Program-made: the position numbers and the translations under genes
In this document: positions 1 to 8,359 of the stretch, piece by piece
Position numbering within the stretch: position 1 is the stretch's first letter
Layout: the number at the start of each line of letters is the position of its first letter
Origin: Bradyrhizobium sp. LTSP885
GTDB lineage: Bacteria; Pseudomonadota; Alphaproteobacteria; Rhizobiales; Xanthobacteraceae
NCBI RefSeq assembly: GCF_000938305.1
Contig: NZ_JYMT01000003.1
Location: 124,001 to 188,000 of the forward strand
DNA length: 64,000 bases
Direction: 5' to 3'
Notes under the pieces: model-generated
What the model was told of the DNA's origin: nothing
Database searches by the model: none
What the model saw: the letters and a program-made list of their open reading frames with translations, nothing else

Positions 1-110
1 GCATCCTGAACTACGGCGACGTCACCATCCGCGGCGTCGGCGAGGGCTTCGAGAATATCCGCACCATCGCCTCGCCGCTAGCGTTCCGCAGTTCGATCAC
101 CGCGCGATAG
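1..110 (+). CDS. PH-domain (YdbS/DUF304-like) protein, C-terminal end only
   Basis: Only the last ~35 codons are present, read from base 3 to the TAG at 108-110. The tail contains NYGDVTIRGVGEG followed by FENIRTIASPLAFR, which resembles the end of small bacterial PH-domain membrane-associated proteins (the glycine-rich strand and IxxPxxFR segment close the domain). The stop lies 14 bases before the preferred ubiG start, so the two may be co-transcribed. The family call rests on this short tail alone. Confidence 0.55.
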   Translation, partial: ILNYGDVTIRGVGEGFENIRTIASPLAFRSSITAR

Positions 111-124
111 GGGTGCGCGTAACC

Positions 125-895
125 ATGGCCATGCAGACAAGTCTTTCCAATTCCTCCGCCAATTCCTCGGCCAGCTCGGTCGATCCGGCCGAAATCGCGA
201 AATTCTCGAAACTGTCGGACGAGTGGTGGGATCCGCGCGGCAAGATGGCGCCGCTGCACAAGATCAATCCGCTGCGGCTGACCTATATCCGCGATGCCGC
301 CTGCCGCAAGTTCGAGCGCAACGCCAAGAGCCTGAGCTGCCTGTCGGGTTTGCGCATACTCGACATCGGCTGCGGCGCCGGGCTGTTGTGCGAACCGTTC
401 ACGCGGTTAGGGGCCCAGGTGATCGGAATCGATCCCTCCGTCAGCAACATCGCCGCAGCGAAACTGCATGCCGACAAGGGGCATCTGTCGATCGACTACC
501 GCTGCACGACGCTGGAAGAGATGGACGTGCGCGAGCGCTTCGACATCGTGCTGGCGATGGAGGTGGTCGAGCACGTCGTCGACGTCGGCGCCTTCCTCAA
601 GCGCTGCGCGGCGATGCTCAAGCCCGGCGGGCTGATGGTGGTCTCGACGCTGAACCGCAACTGGAAAAGCTTTGCGCTGGCGATCGTCGGCGCCGAATAT
701 GTGCTGCGCTGGCTGCCCCGCGGCACCCATGAGTGGAGCAAGTTCGTCACCCCCGCCGAGCTCGAGCGCTATCTCGCCGATGTCAGCCTGACCATCACCG
801 AGCAGGCCGGCGTGGTCTACAATCCGCTCGCCGACAAATGGAGCATCTCGTCCGACATGGACGTGAATTACATGGTGGTGGCGGAGGACGTGTAA
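125..895 (+). CDS. ubiG: UbiG: ubiquinone-biosynthesis O-methyltransferase
   Basis: SAM-dependent enzyme that carries out both O-methylations of ubiquinone biosynthesis (2-polyprenyl-6-hydroxyphenol and 3-demethylubiquinol). The class I methyltransferase motif I is clear (LDIGCGAGLLCEP, about residues 78-90), followed by an acidic residue ending strand 2 (IGID) and the AMEVVEHV motif typical of UbiG. The N-terminal FSKLSDEWWDPRGKMAPLH segment is also diagnostic. Length of 256 aa fits the family. ATG 125 is preferred because AGGGG lies 11 bases upstream; GTG 113 and ATG 131 are alternatives. The enzyme probably acts at the inner face of the cytoplasmic membrane. Confidence 0.95.
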   Translation: MAMQTSLSNSSANSSASSVDPAEIAKFSKLSDEWWDPRGKMAPLHKINPLRLTYIRDAACRKFERNAKSLSCLSGLRILDIGCGAGLLCEPFTRLGAQVIGIDPSVSNIAAAKLHADKGHLSIDYRCTTLEEMDVRERFDIVLAMEVVEHVVDVGAFLKRCAAMLKPGGLMVVSTLNRNWKSFALAIVGAEYVLRWLPRGTHEWSKFVTPAELERYLADVSLTITEQAGVVYNPLADKWSISSDMDVNYMVVAEDV

Positions 896-928
896 CGTTG
901 GCTTGCCAGCCCTGGCCACATAATCAGC

Positions 929-961
929 GTCGTCCCTGCGAAAGCAGGGACCCATAACCAC
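929..961. repeat. 33-bp hairpin repeat, left copy flanking the GIY-YIG gene
   Basis: Contains an 8-bp stem GTCCCTGC / GCAGGGAC around a GAAA loop, followed by CCCATAACCAC. An inverted copy at 1304-1336 matches at 32 of 33 positions, so the pair brackets the intervening gene symmetrically. Related copies lie near 32.2, 41.3 and 57.3 kb. Confidence 0.9.
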
Positions 962-997
962 CGGCCCATGTGATTGGGCAAGGTCCGCGTTCCGAGC

Positions 998-1279
998 ATG
1001 TATTACGTCTACATCCTCGCAAGCCGGCGCCATGGCACGCTATATATCGGCGTGACGAATTCCGTGCAGAAGAGGCTTGAGCAGCACAAGGCCGGCAAAG
1101 GTTCGTCATTTGTCAAAACCTACAGCGTCTATCGTCTCGTGCATGTAGAATCATATCAGCGCGCCGATGAAGCCATCGCGCGCGAGAAGCAGCTCACGAA
1201 GTGGAAGCGTGACTGGAAGATCGAATTGATCGAGCGCGATAATCCAGAGTGGCGTGATCTCAGCGATCTGCTTGTCTAG
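998..1279 (+). CDS. GIY-YIG nuclease family protein (UvrC-N/COG2827-like)
   Basis: Predicted small single-domain endonuclease of 93 aa. The two signature strands are YVYIL (residues 3-7) and LYIGVT (15-20). They are followed by the conserved R26 and H30 of RLEQH and a downstream REKQLTKWKRDWK helix carrying the expected catalytic glutamate. ATG 998 is chosen because the GIY strand begins two residues later; an upstream in-frame TTG at 974 would add eight residues with no similarity. The gene is solitary and sits exactly between inverted 33-bp hairpin repeats, which suggests the gene and repeats form one mobile unit. Substrate and biological role are unknown. Confidence 0.85.
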   Translation: MYYVYILASRRHGTLYIGVTNSVQKRLEQHKAGKGSSFVKTYSVYRLVHVESYQRADEAIAREKQLTKWKRDWKIELIERDNPEWRDLSDLLV

Positions 1280-1303
1280 CCAGCCCGCCACAAACCACTC
1301 CCT

Positions 1304-1336
1304 GTGGTTATGGGTCCCTGCGTTCGCAGGGACGAC
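1304..1336. repeat. 33-bp hairpin repeat, right inverted copy
   Basis: Reverse complement of 929-961 with a single difference, located in the loop (GAAC instead of GAAA). The stem is intact. It begins 25 bases after the GIY-YIG stop codon. Confidence 0.9.
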
Positions 1337-1448
1337 ACCGCCTTTGTTGATGCCGCGCAATCCTGTCATGCGCCGCGTCGGTTGACCGCATCGCCTGCAA
1401 TCGGCACGGTGCGTCTTTAGTCCCGCCCCGCCGGCTCTCCTTTCGCAC

Positions 1449-2348
1449 ATGCTCACGATCGCCTCGCTCTGGATTCCCTTCACTATCGTTGCCGCGTTCG
1501 GGCAGGTGGCGCGCAATGCGATGCAGCGGTCGCTAACGGGGCCGCTCGGGACCTGGGGCGCGACCAACATCCGTTTCCTGTTCGGTCTGCCGTTCGCGGT
1601 GGTGTTCTTCGCGCTTGCCGTGATCGCCACCGGCGATCACGTGCCGTGGCCGTCACAGTCGTTCTGGCCGTGGCTCGTGCTCGGCGCACTGAGCCAGATC
1701 GTCGGCACCGGGTTCATGTTGCTGGCGATGAACGACCGCTCCTTCGTGGTGACCACGGCCTACATGAAGACCGAGGCGATCCAGACCGCGATCTTCGGTT
1801 TCATCTTCCTTGGCGATCACCTGACCACGGCCAAGGTGATCGCGATCGTGATCGCAACCGTCGGCGTCGTCGTCACGGCGCTGCGGCCCGGCGGCAATAA
1901 AAGCTACGCCGATTTGCGCCCGACGGTGCTCGGCCTCGGCGCCGCCGCGGTGTTCGCGCTGTCGGCGGTGAGTTTCCGTGGCGCGATCATTGCCGTGCCT
2001 GATGTCTCGTTCGTGACGGCGGCCTCCTACACGCTGGTGTGGAGCCTGTTTGTCCAGACGCTGATCCTGTCGATCTATCTCTTGCTCCGCGCGCCCGACG
2101 TGCTGCGGAAAATCATCGGCCTCTGGCGTCCCTCGATGTTCGCCGGCTTCATGGGCGCGTTCTCGTCGCAGTTCTGGTTCCTGGCGTTCGCGCTAACGGC
2201 GGCGGCCAATGTCCGCACGCTGGCGCTGCTCGAGGTGCTGTTCGCGCAGGGCGTAGCGTATTTCTCGCTGAAGCAGCCGTTCTCGCTGCGCGAGCTCGCC
2301 GGCATTATCCTGATTGTGGTTGGCGTTGCGCTGCTGATTGCCGCGTAG
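1449..2348 (+). CDS. DMT-superfamily (EamA) transporter
   Basis: Integral membrane protein of 299 aa made of about ten hydrophobic segments in two EamA-like halves. The first half ends with IVIATVGVVVTALRPGG and the second with the same topology, LAGIILIVVGVALLIAA. Members of this drug/metabolite family export amino acids or other small metabolites; the substrate cannot be told from sequence. It is convergent with a second EamA gene at 2361, whose stop lies only 12 bases away. Start is ATG 1449, directly before the first membrane segment. Confidence 0.85.
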   Translation: MLTIASLWIPFTIVAAFGQVARNAMQRSLTGPLGTWGATNIRFLFGLPFAVVFFALAVIATGDHVPWPSQSFWPWLVLGALSQIVGTGFMLLAMNDRSFVVTTAYMKTEAIQTAIFGFIFLGDHLTTAKVIAIVIATVGVVVTALRPGGNKSYADLRPTVLGLGAAAVFALSAVSFRGAIIAVPDVSFVTAASYTLVWSLFVQTLILSIYLLLRAPDVLRKIIGLWRPSMFAGFMGAFSSQFWFLAFALTAAANVRTLALLEVLFAQGVAYFSLKQPFSLRELAGIILIVVGVALLIAA

Positions 2349-2360
2349 TTATCCGCGCAA

Positions 2361-2801
2361 TTATCCCTTGGCCGCGATCAGCACCGCGCCGGCCGAGATC
2401 AGCGCAATCCCGATCCAGCCATAAAGCGAGGGGCGTTCGCCGAGGAAGACGACGCCGAACAGGGCCACCAGCACCACGCTCAATTTGTCGATCGGCGCAA
2501 CCAGGGTCGCGGGGCCGAGTTTCAGCGCGCGGAAATAGCAGATCCAGGATGCGCCGGTGCCGAGCCCGGACAGCAGCAGGAACAGCCAGGTCTTGCCCGA
2601 GATCGGTCCCGGCTGGGTGAATTGCCCGGTCGTGAACAGGATCGCCGACAGCGTGATCAGCACGATCACGGTGCGGATCAGGGTGGCAAGATCGGAGTTG
2701 ATGCCCTCGACGCCGACCTTGGCAAAGATCGCGGTGAGAGCTGCGAAGAACGCCGAAAGCAGCGCCCATGCTTGCCAGGAGGGGAAGGTGTCGGGGGTCA
2801 T
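2361..2801 (-). CDS. Single-EamA-domain (half-size) DMT transporter
   Basis: 146 aa with five predicted hydrophobic segments, corresponding to one EamA repeat. It starts WALLSAFFAALTAIFAKVGV and ends SLYGWIGIALISAGAVLIAA. Half-size members of this family are thought to work as dimers, unlike the two-repeat protein encoded next to it on the other strand. Substrate unknown. A palindromic repeat (2817-2908) separates it from the upstream DUF1178 gene, so it probably has its own promoter. Confidence 0.85.
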   Translation of the reverse strand: MTPDTFPSWQAWALLSAFFAALTAIFAKVGVEGINSDLATLIRTVIVLITLSAILFTTGQFTQPGPISGKTWLFLLLSGLGTGASWICYFRALKLGPATLVAPIDKLSVVLVALFGVVFLGERPSLYGWIGIALISAGAVLIAAKG

Positions 2802-2816
2802 GCTCTTCCCAAGTCG

Positions 2817-2908
2817 TCATTCCGGGGCGGTGCGCAGCACCGAACCCGGAATCCAGAGGTTGCGGCGCGAGATTCCGGGTTCACGCTGTCGCGTGCCCCG
2901 GAATGACG
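2817..2908. repeat. Palindromic intergenic repeat, CATTCCGGGG type
   Basis: Begins TCATTCCGGGGCG and ends in the reverse complement, CCCCGGAATGACG, with GAACCCGGAAT paired to ATTCCGGGTTC inside. It can fold as one long hairpin of about 90 bases. A second member of the type is at 27215-27338. It fills the gap between two minus-strand genes. Confidence 0.8.
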
Positions 2909-2916
2909 CGAGCGCG

Positions 2917-3390
2917 TCAATTCCGATCTTCCGGCAGGGTCGGCAGCGGCGAGACCTCGACGCCTTCGTCGATCAGCGCGCGCGCCTCGTCCGGCGAGGC
3001 CTCGCCGTAGATCGGCCGATGCTCGATATCGCCGTAATGCATCTTGCGCGCTTCGTTGGGGAAGCGCTCGCCGACATTGTCGGCGTTCTTCACGATGTGG
3101 TCGCGCAATTCCTTCAGCTTGGCGCGCAGCTCGCGCTCCTGCGCCATCATCAGCGAGGTCGATTCGGTGGCCGGCGCCTCGGCGGGCGGTGCCGCGATTT
3201 CAGGCGCCGCCTTCGCGCGGCCCTTCTTGCCGATGATGCGCGGGGCCATGATGGCGCGCTCGACCTTGGCCGAACCGCAGGCCGGGCAGTTGATCAGGTG
3301 GCGCCGCTCCTGCGATTCATAGGCCGACGAACTCTGGAACCAGCTCTCGAACTCGTGGCCGGTCTCGCATCGCAGATTGTAGCGGATCAT
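2917..3390 (-). CDS. DUF1178 family protein
   Basis: 157 aa. It starts MIRYNLRCETGHEFESWF and carries a two-cysteine pair C35PAC38 plus C8, the usual small zinc-ribbon-like start of DUF1178 proteins. The middle is Ala/Pro/Lys-rich, and the C-terminal part holds GERFPNEARKMHYGD and a family-typical PIYGEASPDEA. Function is not established. ATG 3390 overlaps the nitrilase stop by four bases (ATGA), so the two are translationally coupled. This gene is the last of the comF-grxC-nitrilase-DUF1178 run. Confidence 0.85.
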   Translation of the reverse strand: MIRYNLRCETGHEFESWFQSSSAYESQERRHLINCPACGSAKVERAIMAPRIIGKKGRAKAAPEIAAPPAEAPATESTSLMMAQERELRAKLKELRDHIVKNADNVGERFPNEARKMHYGDIEHRPIYGEASPDEARALIDEGVEVSPLPTLPEDRN

Positions 3391-4265
3391 GCCGAGCCCC
3401 GGACGAGGTGCAGGTGCTCCGGGCCGGCCTTGGGGTCGGCGATGCCGAAGCGTCGTCCGTGCTGCAGCGACGGAATCGTCTTGCGCGCGGTCTCGACCTT
3501 GGCGGGATCGATCCTGGCCAGGAACACGCCGGGCTCGACGCCGCCCTCGGCGAGGATCTCGCCCCAAGGGTCGATGATGAGCGAGTGCCCAAAAGTCTCG
3601 CGCTTGTTCTCGTGCAGGCCGGCCTGGGCTGCTGCGAACACGAAGCAGCCGGTCTCGATGGCGCGGGCGCGCAGCAGGGTGTGCCAATGCGCTTCGCCGG
3701 TCTTGCGGGTGAAGGCGGAGGGCACGGTGAGGAACGACGCGCCGGATTCGGCCAGCGCGCGATAGAGCGCCGGGAAGCGTACGTCATAGCAGATCGTCAG
3801 CCCGATCCGGCCCCAGGGCAGGTCCGAGATCACGGCGGTCTCGCCCGGCTGATAGTTGGCGGATTCGCGGTAGCTCTCGCCGCCGGGCAGATCGATATCG
3901 AACATATGGATCTTGTCGTAGCTGGCGAGCAAATTGCCGTCGGGCCCAATCAGGAACGAGCGGTTCACCGCCTTTTCCGGCGAGAAGCGCAGCGCCAGCG
4001 AGCCGATATGGAGATGGATCTTCAGCTCAGCTGCGAGCGCGCGATAGGCTTTCAGCGATTTGTCGTCCTCTTCGCTGGCCAGATGCTCGAACAGCGCCTT
4101 GCGGTTGAGCTGCATCATATTGCTGACTTCGGGCGTCAGCACGTAGTCGGCGCCCTGCGCGGCCGCCTCGCGGATCAGCCGCGTGCCCTGCTCCAGGCTC
4201 GGCTCAGGGAGAAGCCCGGTGCGCATCTGCACCATGGCGGCGGTGAAGCTCATGTCCGTGGTCAT
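3387..4265 (-). CDS. Carbon-nitrogen hydrolase (Nit1/deaminated-glutathione amidase type)
   Basis: 292-aa nitrilase-superfamily enzyme. The catalytic triad is visible: Glu in LTPEVSN, Lys in YDKIHMFD and Cys in TICYDVRFP. The spacing and the IDLPGGESYRES loop fit the Nit branch, which hydrolyses deaminated glutathione as metabolite repair. That substrate is an inference from the family, supported by direct coupling to a glutaredoxin gene: the grxC stop and this start share one base (TGATG). Cytoplasmic; no signal peptide. Confidence 0.88.
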   Translation of the reverse strand: MTTDMSFTAAMVQMRTGLLPEPSLEQGTRLIREAAAQGADYVLTPEVSNMMQLNRKALFEHLASEEDDKSLKAYRALAAELKIHLHIGSLALRFSPEKAVNRSFLIGPDGNLLASYDKIHMFDIDLPGGESYRESANYQPGETAVISDLPWGRIGLTICYDVRFPALYRALAESGASFLTVPSAFTRKTGEAHWHTLLRARAIETGCFVFAAAQAGLHENKRETFGHSLIIDPWGEILAEGGVEPGVFLARIDPAKVETARKTIPSLQHGRRFGIADPKAGPEHLHLVRGSA

Positions 4266-4537
4266 CAGGCGCCGCCTCCGTTGGCCAACAGGCCGTCGAG
4301 CTTGCCCTCGCGGTCGAGCGCGTAGAGCTCGTCGCAGCCGCCGATATGGGTCTTGCCGATGAATATCTGCGGGAACGTCGAACCCGCACCGGCGCGGCCG
4401 TACATTTCGTCGCGATAGGATGGGTTGCTGGCGACGTTGAGTTCGGTGAATTCAGCGTTCTTGCGTGTCAGCAGCGATTTGGCCGCGCTGCAATAGCCGC
4501 AGCCCGGACGGGTGTAGATTTCAATGGCAGCGGTCAT
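4265..4537 (-). CDS. grxC: Glutaredoxin 3
   Basis: 90-aa dithiol glutaredoxin. The active-site motif is RPGCGYCSAAK (CGYC instead of the commoner CPYC), followed by the cis-proline strand TFPQIFIG and the glutathione-binding GGCDELYALD. It reduces protein disulfides and glutathione mixed disulfides in the cytoplasm. It overlaps the nitrilase gene by one base and lies 33 bases after comF on the same strand, suggesting a thiol-related operon. Confidence 0.93.
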   Translation of the reverse strand: MTAAIEIYTRPGCGYCSAAKSLLTRKNAEFTELNVASNPSYRDEMYGRAGAGSTFPQIFIGKTHIGGCDELYALDREGKLDGLLANGGGA

Positions 4538-4570
4538 GCACTGTGCGCTCGGGTGAACCAGAATGTCAGA

Positions 4571-5380
4571 TTATATGGGAGCACGGTGGCTCTCGACAAC
4601 CCGGGCGAACACCAGCACGTCGACCTGCGCAGCTTTGGCCCGCAGCAGCGCCCGCGCGCAGGCATCCACCGTGGCGCCCGAGGTCAGGACGTCGTCGACC
4701 AGGATGATTCGGCGGCCCTGGATGTCTGATTTGCGCTCGTCGGCCACCTTGAACGCGCCCTGGACGTTGCTGGCGCGCTGCGGGCGCGACAGCCCGATCT
4801 GCTGCTCGGTGGCGCGGACGCGCCGGAGCGCCTCCGAGGCCATCCTGACGCCGCTCTGGCGCGAGATCACCTTGGCCAGCGCGCCGGACTGGTTGTAGCG
4901 CCGGCTCCAGCCGCGCTGCCAATGCAGCGGAACCGGCACCAGCGCATCGGCACCGTTTAGCAAATCCTTCCCCGCCCGCGCCATCCAGCGGCCCATCGCG
5001 GGCGCCAAATCGGTGCGGTCCTGGTATTTCAGTGCGTGCACCAGCGTGCGCGCGACGTCGTCATAGCGTACCGCGGCGCGGGCGCGCTGGTAGGCCGGTG
5101 GATGGGCAATCGCCTCCATCGACAGCAACTCGGGGCCGGGGTCATAAACGAAGGGTATGCCGAGCCGCGGACAAAACGGCGGCGCGATGAACGACAGTTT
5201 CGACCAGCATTCCGCGCAGACGCCCTCGCCGGCGACCGGCTCGCGGCAGGACACGCAGAGCGTCGGCAGCGCGATGTCGAGCGCGAGCCGCGCGGTGCGC
5301 AGCCATGCGCCGCCGACAGCGCCGAGCGCGCCGCGCAGATGGCTCGCGATCGAGCGTGACGGTGATGCCTCGGCGTCCAT
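4571..5380 (-). CDS. ComF-family phosphoribosyltransferase-like protein
   Basis: 269 aa. The N-terminal third has a four-cysteine zinc motif (CVSC...CAEC), and the C-terminal half is a type I phosphoribosyltransferase fold. The PRPP loop reads ILVDDVLTSGAT, and LVPVPLHWQRGWSRRYNQS is the ComF signature. ComF proteins support DNA uptake in competent bacteria, but in non-competent species the substrate is unknown. It heads the minus-strand run that continues with grxC. The start at 5380 precedes the diverging methyltransferase gene by 76 bases. Confidence 0.9.
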   Translation of the reverse strand: MDAEASPSRSIASHLRGALGAVGGAWLRTARLALDIALPTLCVSCREPVAGEGVCAECWSKLSFIAPPFCPRLGIPFVYDPGPELLSMEAIAHPPAYQRARAAVRYDDVARTLVHALKYQDRTDLAPAMGRWMARAGKDLLNGADALVPVPLHWQRGWSRRYNQSGALAKVISRQSGVRMASEALRRVRATEQQIGLSRPQRASNVQGAFKVADERKSDIQGRRIILVDDVLTSGATVDACARALLRAKAAQVDVLVFARVVESHRAPI

Positions 5381-5456
5381 CTGATCAAGCTAGCGCTGCC
5401 AGGAGCGGCGCTCAAGGCGGATTGTCAGCAGCAATCGTCCAGCGTAACCAACCGGC

Positions 5457-6299
5457 ATGGCTCCGAACCCGACCACGGCCCCCATCCTGTTCGATCGCGC
5501 GCTGCTCGCCGCGCGGCTCGCGCGCGCGCGACGTGATGGCGCGGTGACGTTCCTGCTCGATCGTGCCGTCGAGGATTTGGCCGACCGGCTGCAGGCGGTG
5601 TCGCGCAGCTTTGCTGGCGCGGCCGATCTCTGGACGCCGGGCACCGAGCTTGCAGAGGCGGTGCGCGGGCGCGCCGGTTCGATCCGCCGGATCGCGTTCG
5701 ATCCGTCGGAGACGCTCGGGCTATCACCTGAATCGCTCGACCTCGTCGTCTCGGCGCTGGCGCTGCAGTTCGTCAACGATCTCCCCGGCGTGCTCGCACA
5801 AATCCGCCGCGCGCTGAAGGGCGACGGCCTGTTGCTCGCGGCGATGCTCGGCGGCGATACGCTGACCGAGCTCCGGCAGAGTTTTGCCGCGGCGGAAGCC
5901 GAATGCGATGGCGGCGCGTCGCCGCGCGTCGCACCGTTTGCCGATCTGCGTGATATCGGTGCGCTGTTGCAGCGTGCCGGCTTCGCGCTGCCGGTCACCG
6001 ATGTCGATCGCGTCGTGGTGCGCTACGCCAGCGCATTCGCGTTGATGCAGGATTTAAGGCGCATGGGCGCGACCAATATCTTGCGTGAGCGCCGCCGCAC
6101 CGCGACCCGCCGCGCCACCATGCTGCGGATGGCACAGATCTACAGTGAGCGCTTTGCCGATGCCGACGGTCGCATCCGTGCCACCTTCGACATCGTCTGG
6201 CTGTCCGGCTGGGCGCCGCATGACAGCCAGCCGAAGCCGTTGAAGCCGGGCTCGGCAAGAGCGAGTCTGGAAGCGGCGGTGAAGGGCGCGAAACGTTAG
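5457..6299 (+). CDS. SAM-dependent methyltransferase, BioC/NDUFAF5-like
   Basis: 280 aa. A leading FDRALLAARLARAR segment is characteristic of the BioC/NDUFAF5 branch, followed by a methyltransferase type 11 domain: SLDLVVSALALQFVNDLPG and LKGDGLLLAAMLGGDTLTEL. The classic glycine-rich motif I is degenerate, with AVRGRAGSIRRIAFD standing where the GxGxG loop is expected, as in several NDUFAF5 homologues. The likely role is hydroxylation or methylation in complex I assembly, by homology; a biotin role is less likely. Divergent from comF with a 76-base shared promoter region. Confidence 0.82.
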   Translation: MAPNPTTAPILFDRALLAARLARARRDGAVTFLLDRAVEDLADRLQAVSRSFAGAADLWTPGTELAEAVRGRAGSIRRIAFDPSETLGLSPESLDLVVSALALQFVNDLPGVLAQIRRALKGDGLLLAAMLGGDTLTELRQSFAAAEAECDGGASPRVAPFADLRDIGALLQRAGFALPVTDVDRVVVRYASAFALMQDLRRMGATNILRERRRTATRRATMLRMAQIYSERFADADGRIRATFDIVWLSGWAPHDSQPKPLKPGSARASLEAAVKGAKR

Positions 6300-6317
6300 G
6301 GACGCAGAAGGCGCCCC

Positions 6318-6728
6318 CTACAGCAACAGATCAATCAGATGCGGCAGCAGCGGAATATCCGCCGGCGGCATCGGGTAGTCGCGCAGCTTGTTGGCGCGGA
6401 CCCAGGCCAGGGTCTGGCCCTCGCGCGCCACCGCGATGCCCTCCCAGCGGCGGCAGATGTAGAGCGGCATCAGCAAATGGAAGGTCTCGTAGGCGTGGCT
6501 GGCAAAGGTCAGCGGCGCCAGACATGGCTCGCTCACCGTGATGCCGATCTCCTCGTGCAGTTCGCGGATCAGGGTCTGTTCCGGCCGCTCGCCGGGCTCG
6601 AGCTTGCCGCCAGGGAATTCCCACAGGCCGGCGAGCGCCTTGCCTTCGGGGCGCTGCGCCAGCAGCACACGCTTGTCGGCATCGACGAGCGCGCAGGCGA
6701 CGACGAGGGTTAGTTTGATATCGGCCAT
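6318..6728 (-). CDS. mutT: NUDIX hydrolase, MutT-type (8-oxo-dGTP pyrophosphohydrolase)
   Basis: 136 aa from ATG 6728. The complete Nudix box reads GGKLEPGERPEQTLIRELHE followed by EIG. The preceding VVACALVDADKRVLLAQRP and the LAGLWEFPG segment match MutT, which removes 8-oxo-dGTP from the nucleotide pool. The reading frame extends 20 codons further upstream, but that part lacks similarity and MADIKL is the natural start. Convergent with the methyltransferase gene. Confidence 0.88.
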   Translation of the reverse strand: MADIKLTLVVACALVDADKRVLLAQRPEGKALAGLWEFPGGKLEPGERPEQTLIRELHEEIGITVSEPCLAPLTFASHAYETFHLLMPLYICRRWEGIAVAREGQTLAWVRANKLRDYPMPPADIPLLPHLIDLLL

Positions 6729-6901
6729 GTGATGCGCATTGTCTGAAATCGGGCAAGCCTTCATTAACCAGCAATCGTGGCAGGGCAAAACGTTTTGTTC
6801 CCGCTCGCCTTTCTGCGATCGCGATAAGTTCCCTTTAATCCGTCACCGGCAGGGTCAGGGACGGTCATATACCGATAGAAACCCATACACCCATAAATCC
6901 G

Positions 6902-8257
6902 ATGCGCACCTTGATGTCGATCCTCCGCCGCTTTCGCCGCGATCGCTCCGGCAATGTCGCAATTGTCTTTGCCCTTCTCGCGGTGCCGGTGCTGGGCGCC
7001 GTCGGATGCGCGATCGACTATTCGCGTGCCAACCAGATCCGCAGCAAATTGCAGTCCGCTGCAGACGCCGCGAGTGTCGGATCGATCGCCAAGGCGTCGC
7101 CCGGCTTTATCGCCGCCGGTGCGATGACCTCGGATGGCCCGGTCCCGGCGGGCGTCGCCGACGCCACCAAGATATTCACCGGCTATGTCGCCAACCAGGG
7201 CGGTTTCACCCTCGGCAGCGTGACGCCGGCCGTCAGCAAGAGCGGCGGCGCCCTCACGTCGACGGTGCAGTTCTCGGCCACCGTCTCGACCATGTTCCTC
7301 GGCCTGATGGGCAGCAAGACGGTCACGGTGACGGGTACGTCGACCTCGACCGCCAACATGCCGCAATACATCGACTTCTATCTGCTGCTCGACAATTCGC
7401 CGTCGATGGGCGTTGCGGCGACGCCGACGGACGTTACGAAGATGGTCAGCAACACGCCCGACCAGTGCGCCTTCGCCTGTCACGATCTCAGCACTGCCAA
7501 TAACTACTACAATCTCGCAAAGACCCTGGGCGTGACGACCCGGATCGACGTGCTGCGTACGGCGACCCAGAATCTGATGGACACGGCAAGCCAGTACGCG
7601 ACCTATCCGAGCCAGTTCCGGATGGCGATTTATGATTTCGGCGGCACGTCACAGGCCATGGGCCTGAGATCCCTGTTCTCGCTCTCGTCTAGTCTCTCCA
7701 GCGCCAAGACGGCTGCGGGGAATATCGACTTGATGGGGGTTTGGGCTAATGGCGGGGATAACGACATCTATACTGGGGACAAGAACACGCTCTTCGGCAC
7801 CCTGCTTCCCGCCATCAACAACGTCATCAGCAACCCCGGTTCGGGAACGTCCTCCTCGCCGCTGAAATATCTCTTCTTTGTTTCCGACGGTGTCACCGAC
7901 GAAAGCAACGCGTCGTGCCCTAAGACGATGTACAATAAGGATTGGGGCAACATCTCCCCCCGCTGCCAGGCGCCGATTGATCCTGCACTGTGCGCCACGC
8001 TCAAGAATCGGGGCATCAAGGTGGCCGTGCTCTACACGACCTATCTCCAGTTGCCGTCAAACACTTGGTACATGGACTGGCTCGATCCATTCAATCAGGG
8101 ACCGTTCGGACCCTCGCCGAACAGCCAGATCGCGCAGAATATGCAAACCTGCGCGTCGCCGGGCCTGTACTTCGAGATCACCCCGACCCTGGGCATCTCG
8201 GACGCGATGACCGCACTGTTCAAGAAGGCGGTCGCCGACGCGCGGATCAGCAGCTAG
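6902..8257 (+). CDS. TadE/TadG-like pilus-assembly protein with VWA domain
   Basis: 451 aa. The N-terminus is a TadE-like membrane anchor (RRDRSGNVAIVFALLAVPVL, then GAVGCAIDYSR; residues 13-45) followed by the AADAASVG segment of Flp pilus pseudopilin-like proteins. A von Willebrand factor A domain starts near residue 160 with a MIDAS motif DNSPSM, and continues with YDFGGTSQAMGL and LFFVSDGVTDES. Such proteins are exported and localise to the periplasm, where they aid tight-adherence pili or surface adhesion. No tad genes surround it. It lies on the opposite strand between mutT and argJ and is followed by a palindromic repeat. Confidence 0.85.
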   Translation: MRTLMSILRRFRRDRSGNVAIVFALLAVPVLGAVGCAIDYSRANQIRSKLQSAADAASVGSIAKASPGFIAAGAMTSDGPVPAGVADATKIFTGYVANQGGFTLGSVTPAVSKSGGALTSTVQFSATVSTMFLGLMGSKTVTVTGTSTSTANMPQYIDFYLLLDNSPSMGVAATPTDVTKMVSNTPDQCAFACHDLSTANNYYNLAKTLGVTTRIDVLRTATQNLMDTASQYATYPSQFRMAIYDFGGTSQAMGLRSLFSLSSSLSSAKTAAGNIDLMGVWANGGDNDIYTGDKNTLFGTLLPAINNVISNPGSGTSSSPLKYLFFVSDGVTDESNASCPKTMYNKDWGNISPRCQAPIDPALCATLKNRGIKVAVLYTTYLQLPSNTWYMDWLDPFNQGPFGPSPNSQIAQNMQTCASPGLYFEITPTLGISDAMTALFKKAVADARISS

Positions 8258-8266
8258 CAATTGTTC

Positions 8267-8353
8267 CGTCATTGCGAGCGAAGCGAAGCAATCCATCGCT
8301 CCGCATACTCGGAGAGATGGATTGCTTCGTCGCTTCGCTCCTCGCAATGACGA
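8267..8353. repeat. Palindromic intergenic repeat, CGTCATTGCGAGCG type
   Basis: Begins CGTCATTGCGAGCGAAGCGA with AAGCAATCCATC, and ends with the inverted equivalents GATGGATTGCTTCG and TCGCAATGACG. It folds into one long imperfect hairpin and lies between the convergent tadG-like and argJ genes, where it could also act as a bidirectional terminator. Confidence 0.8.
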
Positions 8354-8359
8354 TACCGT

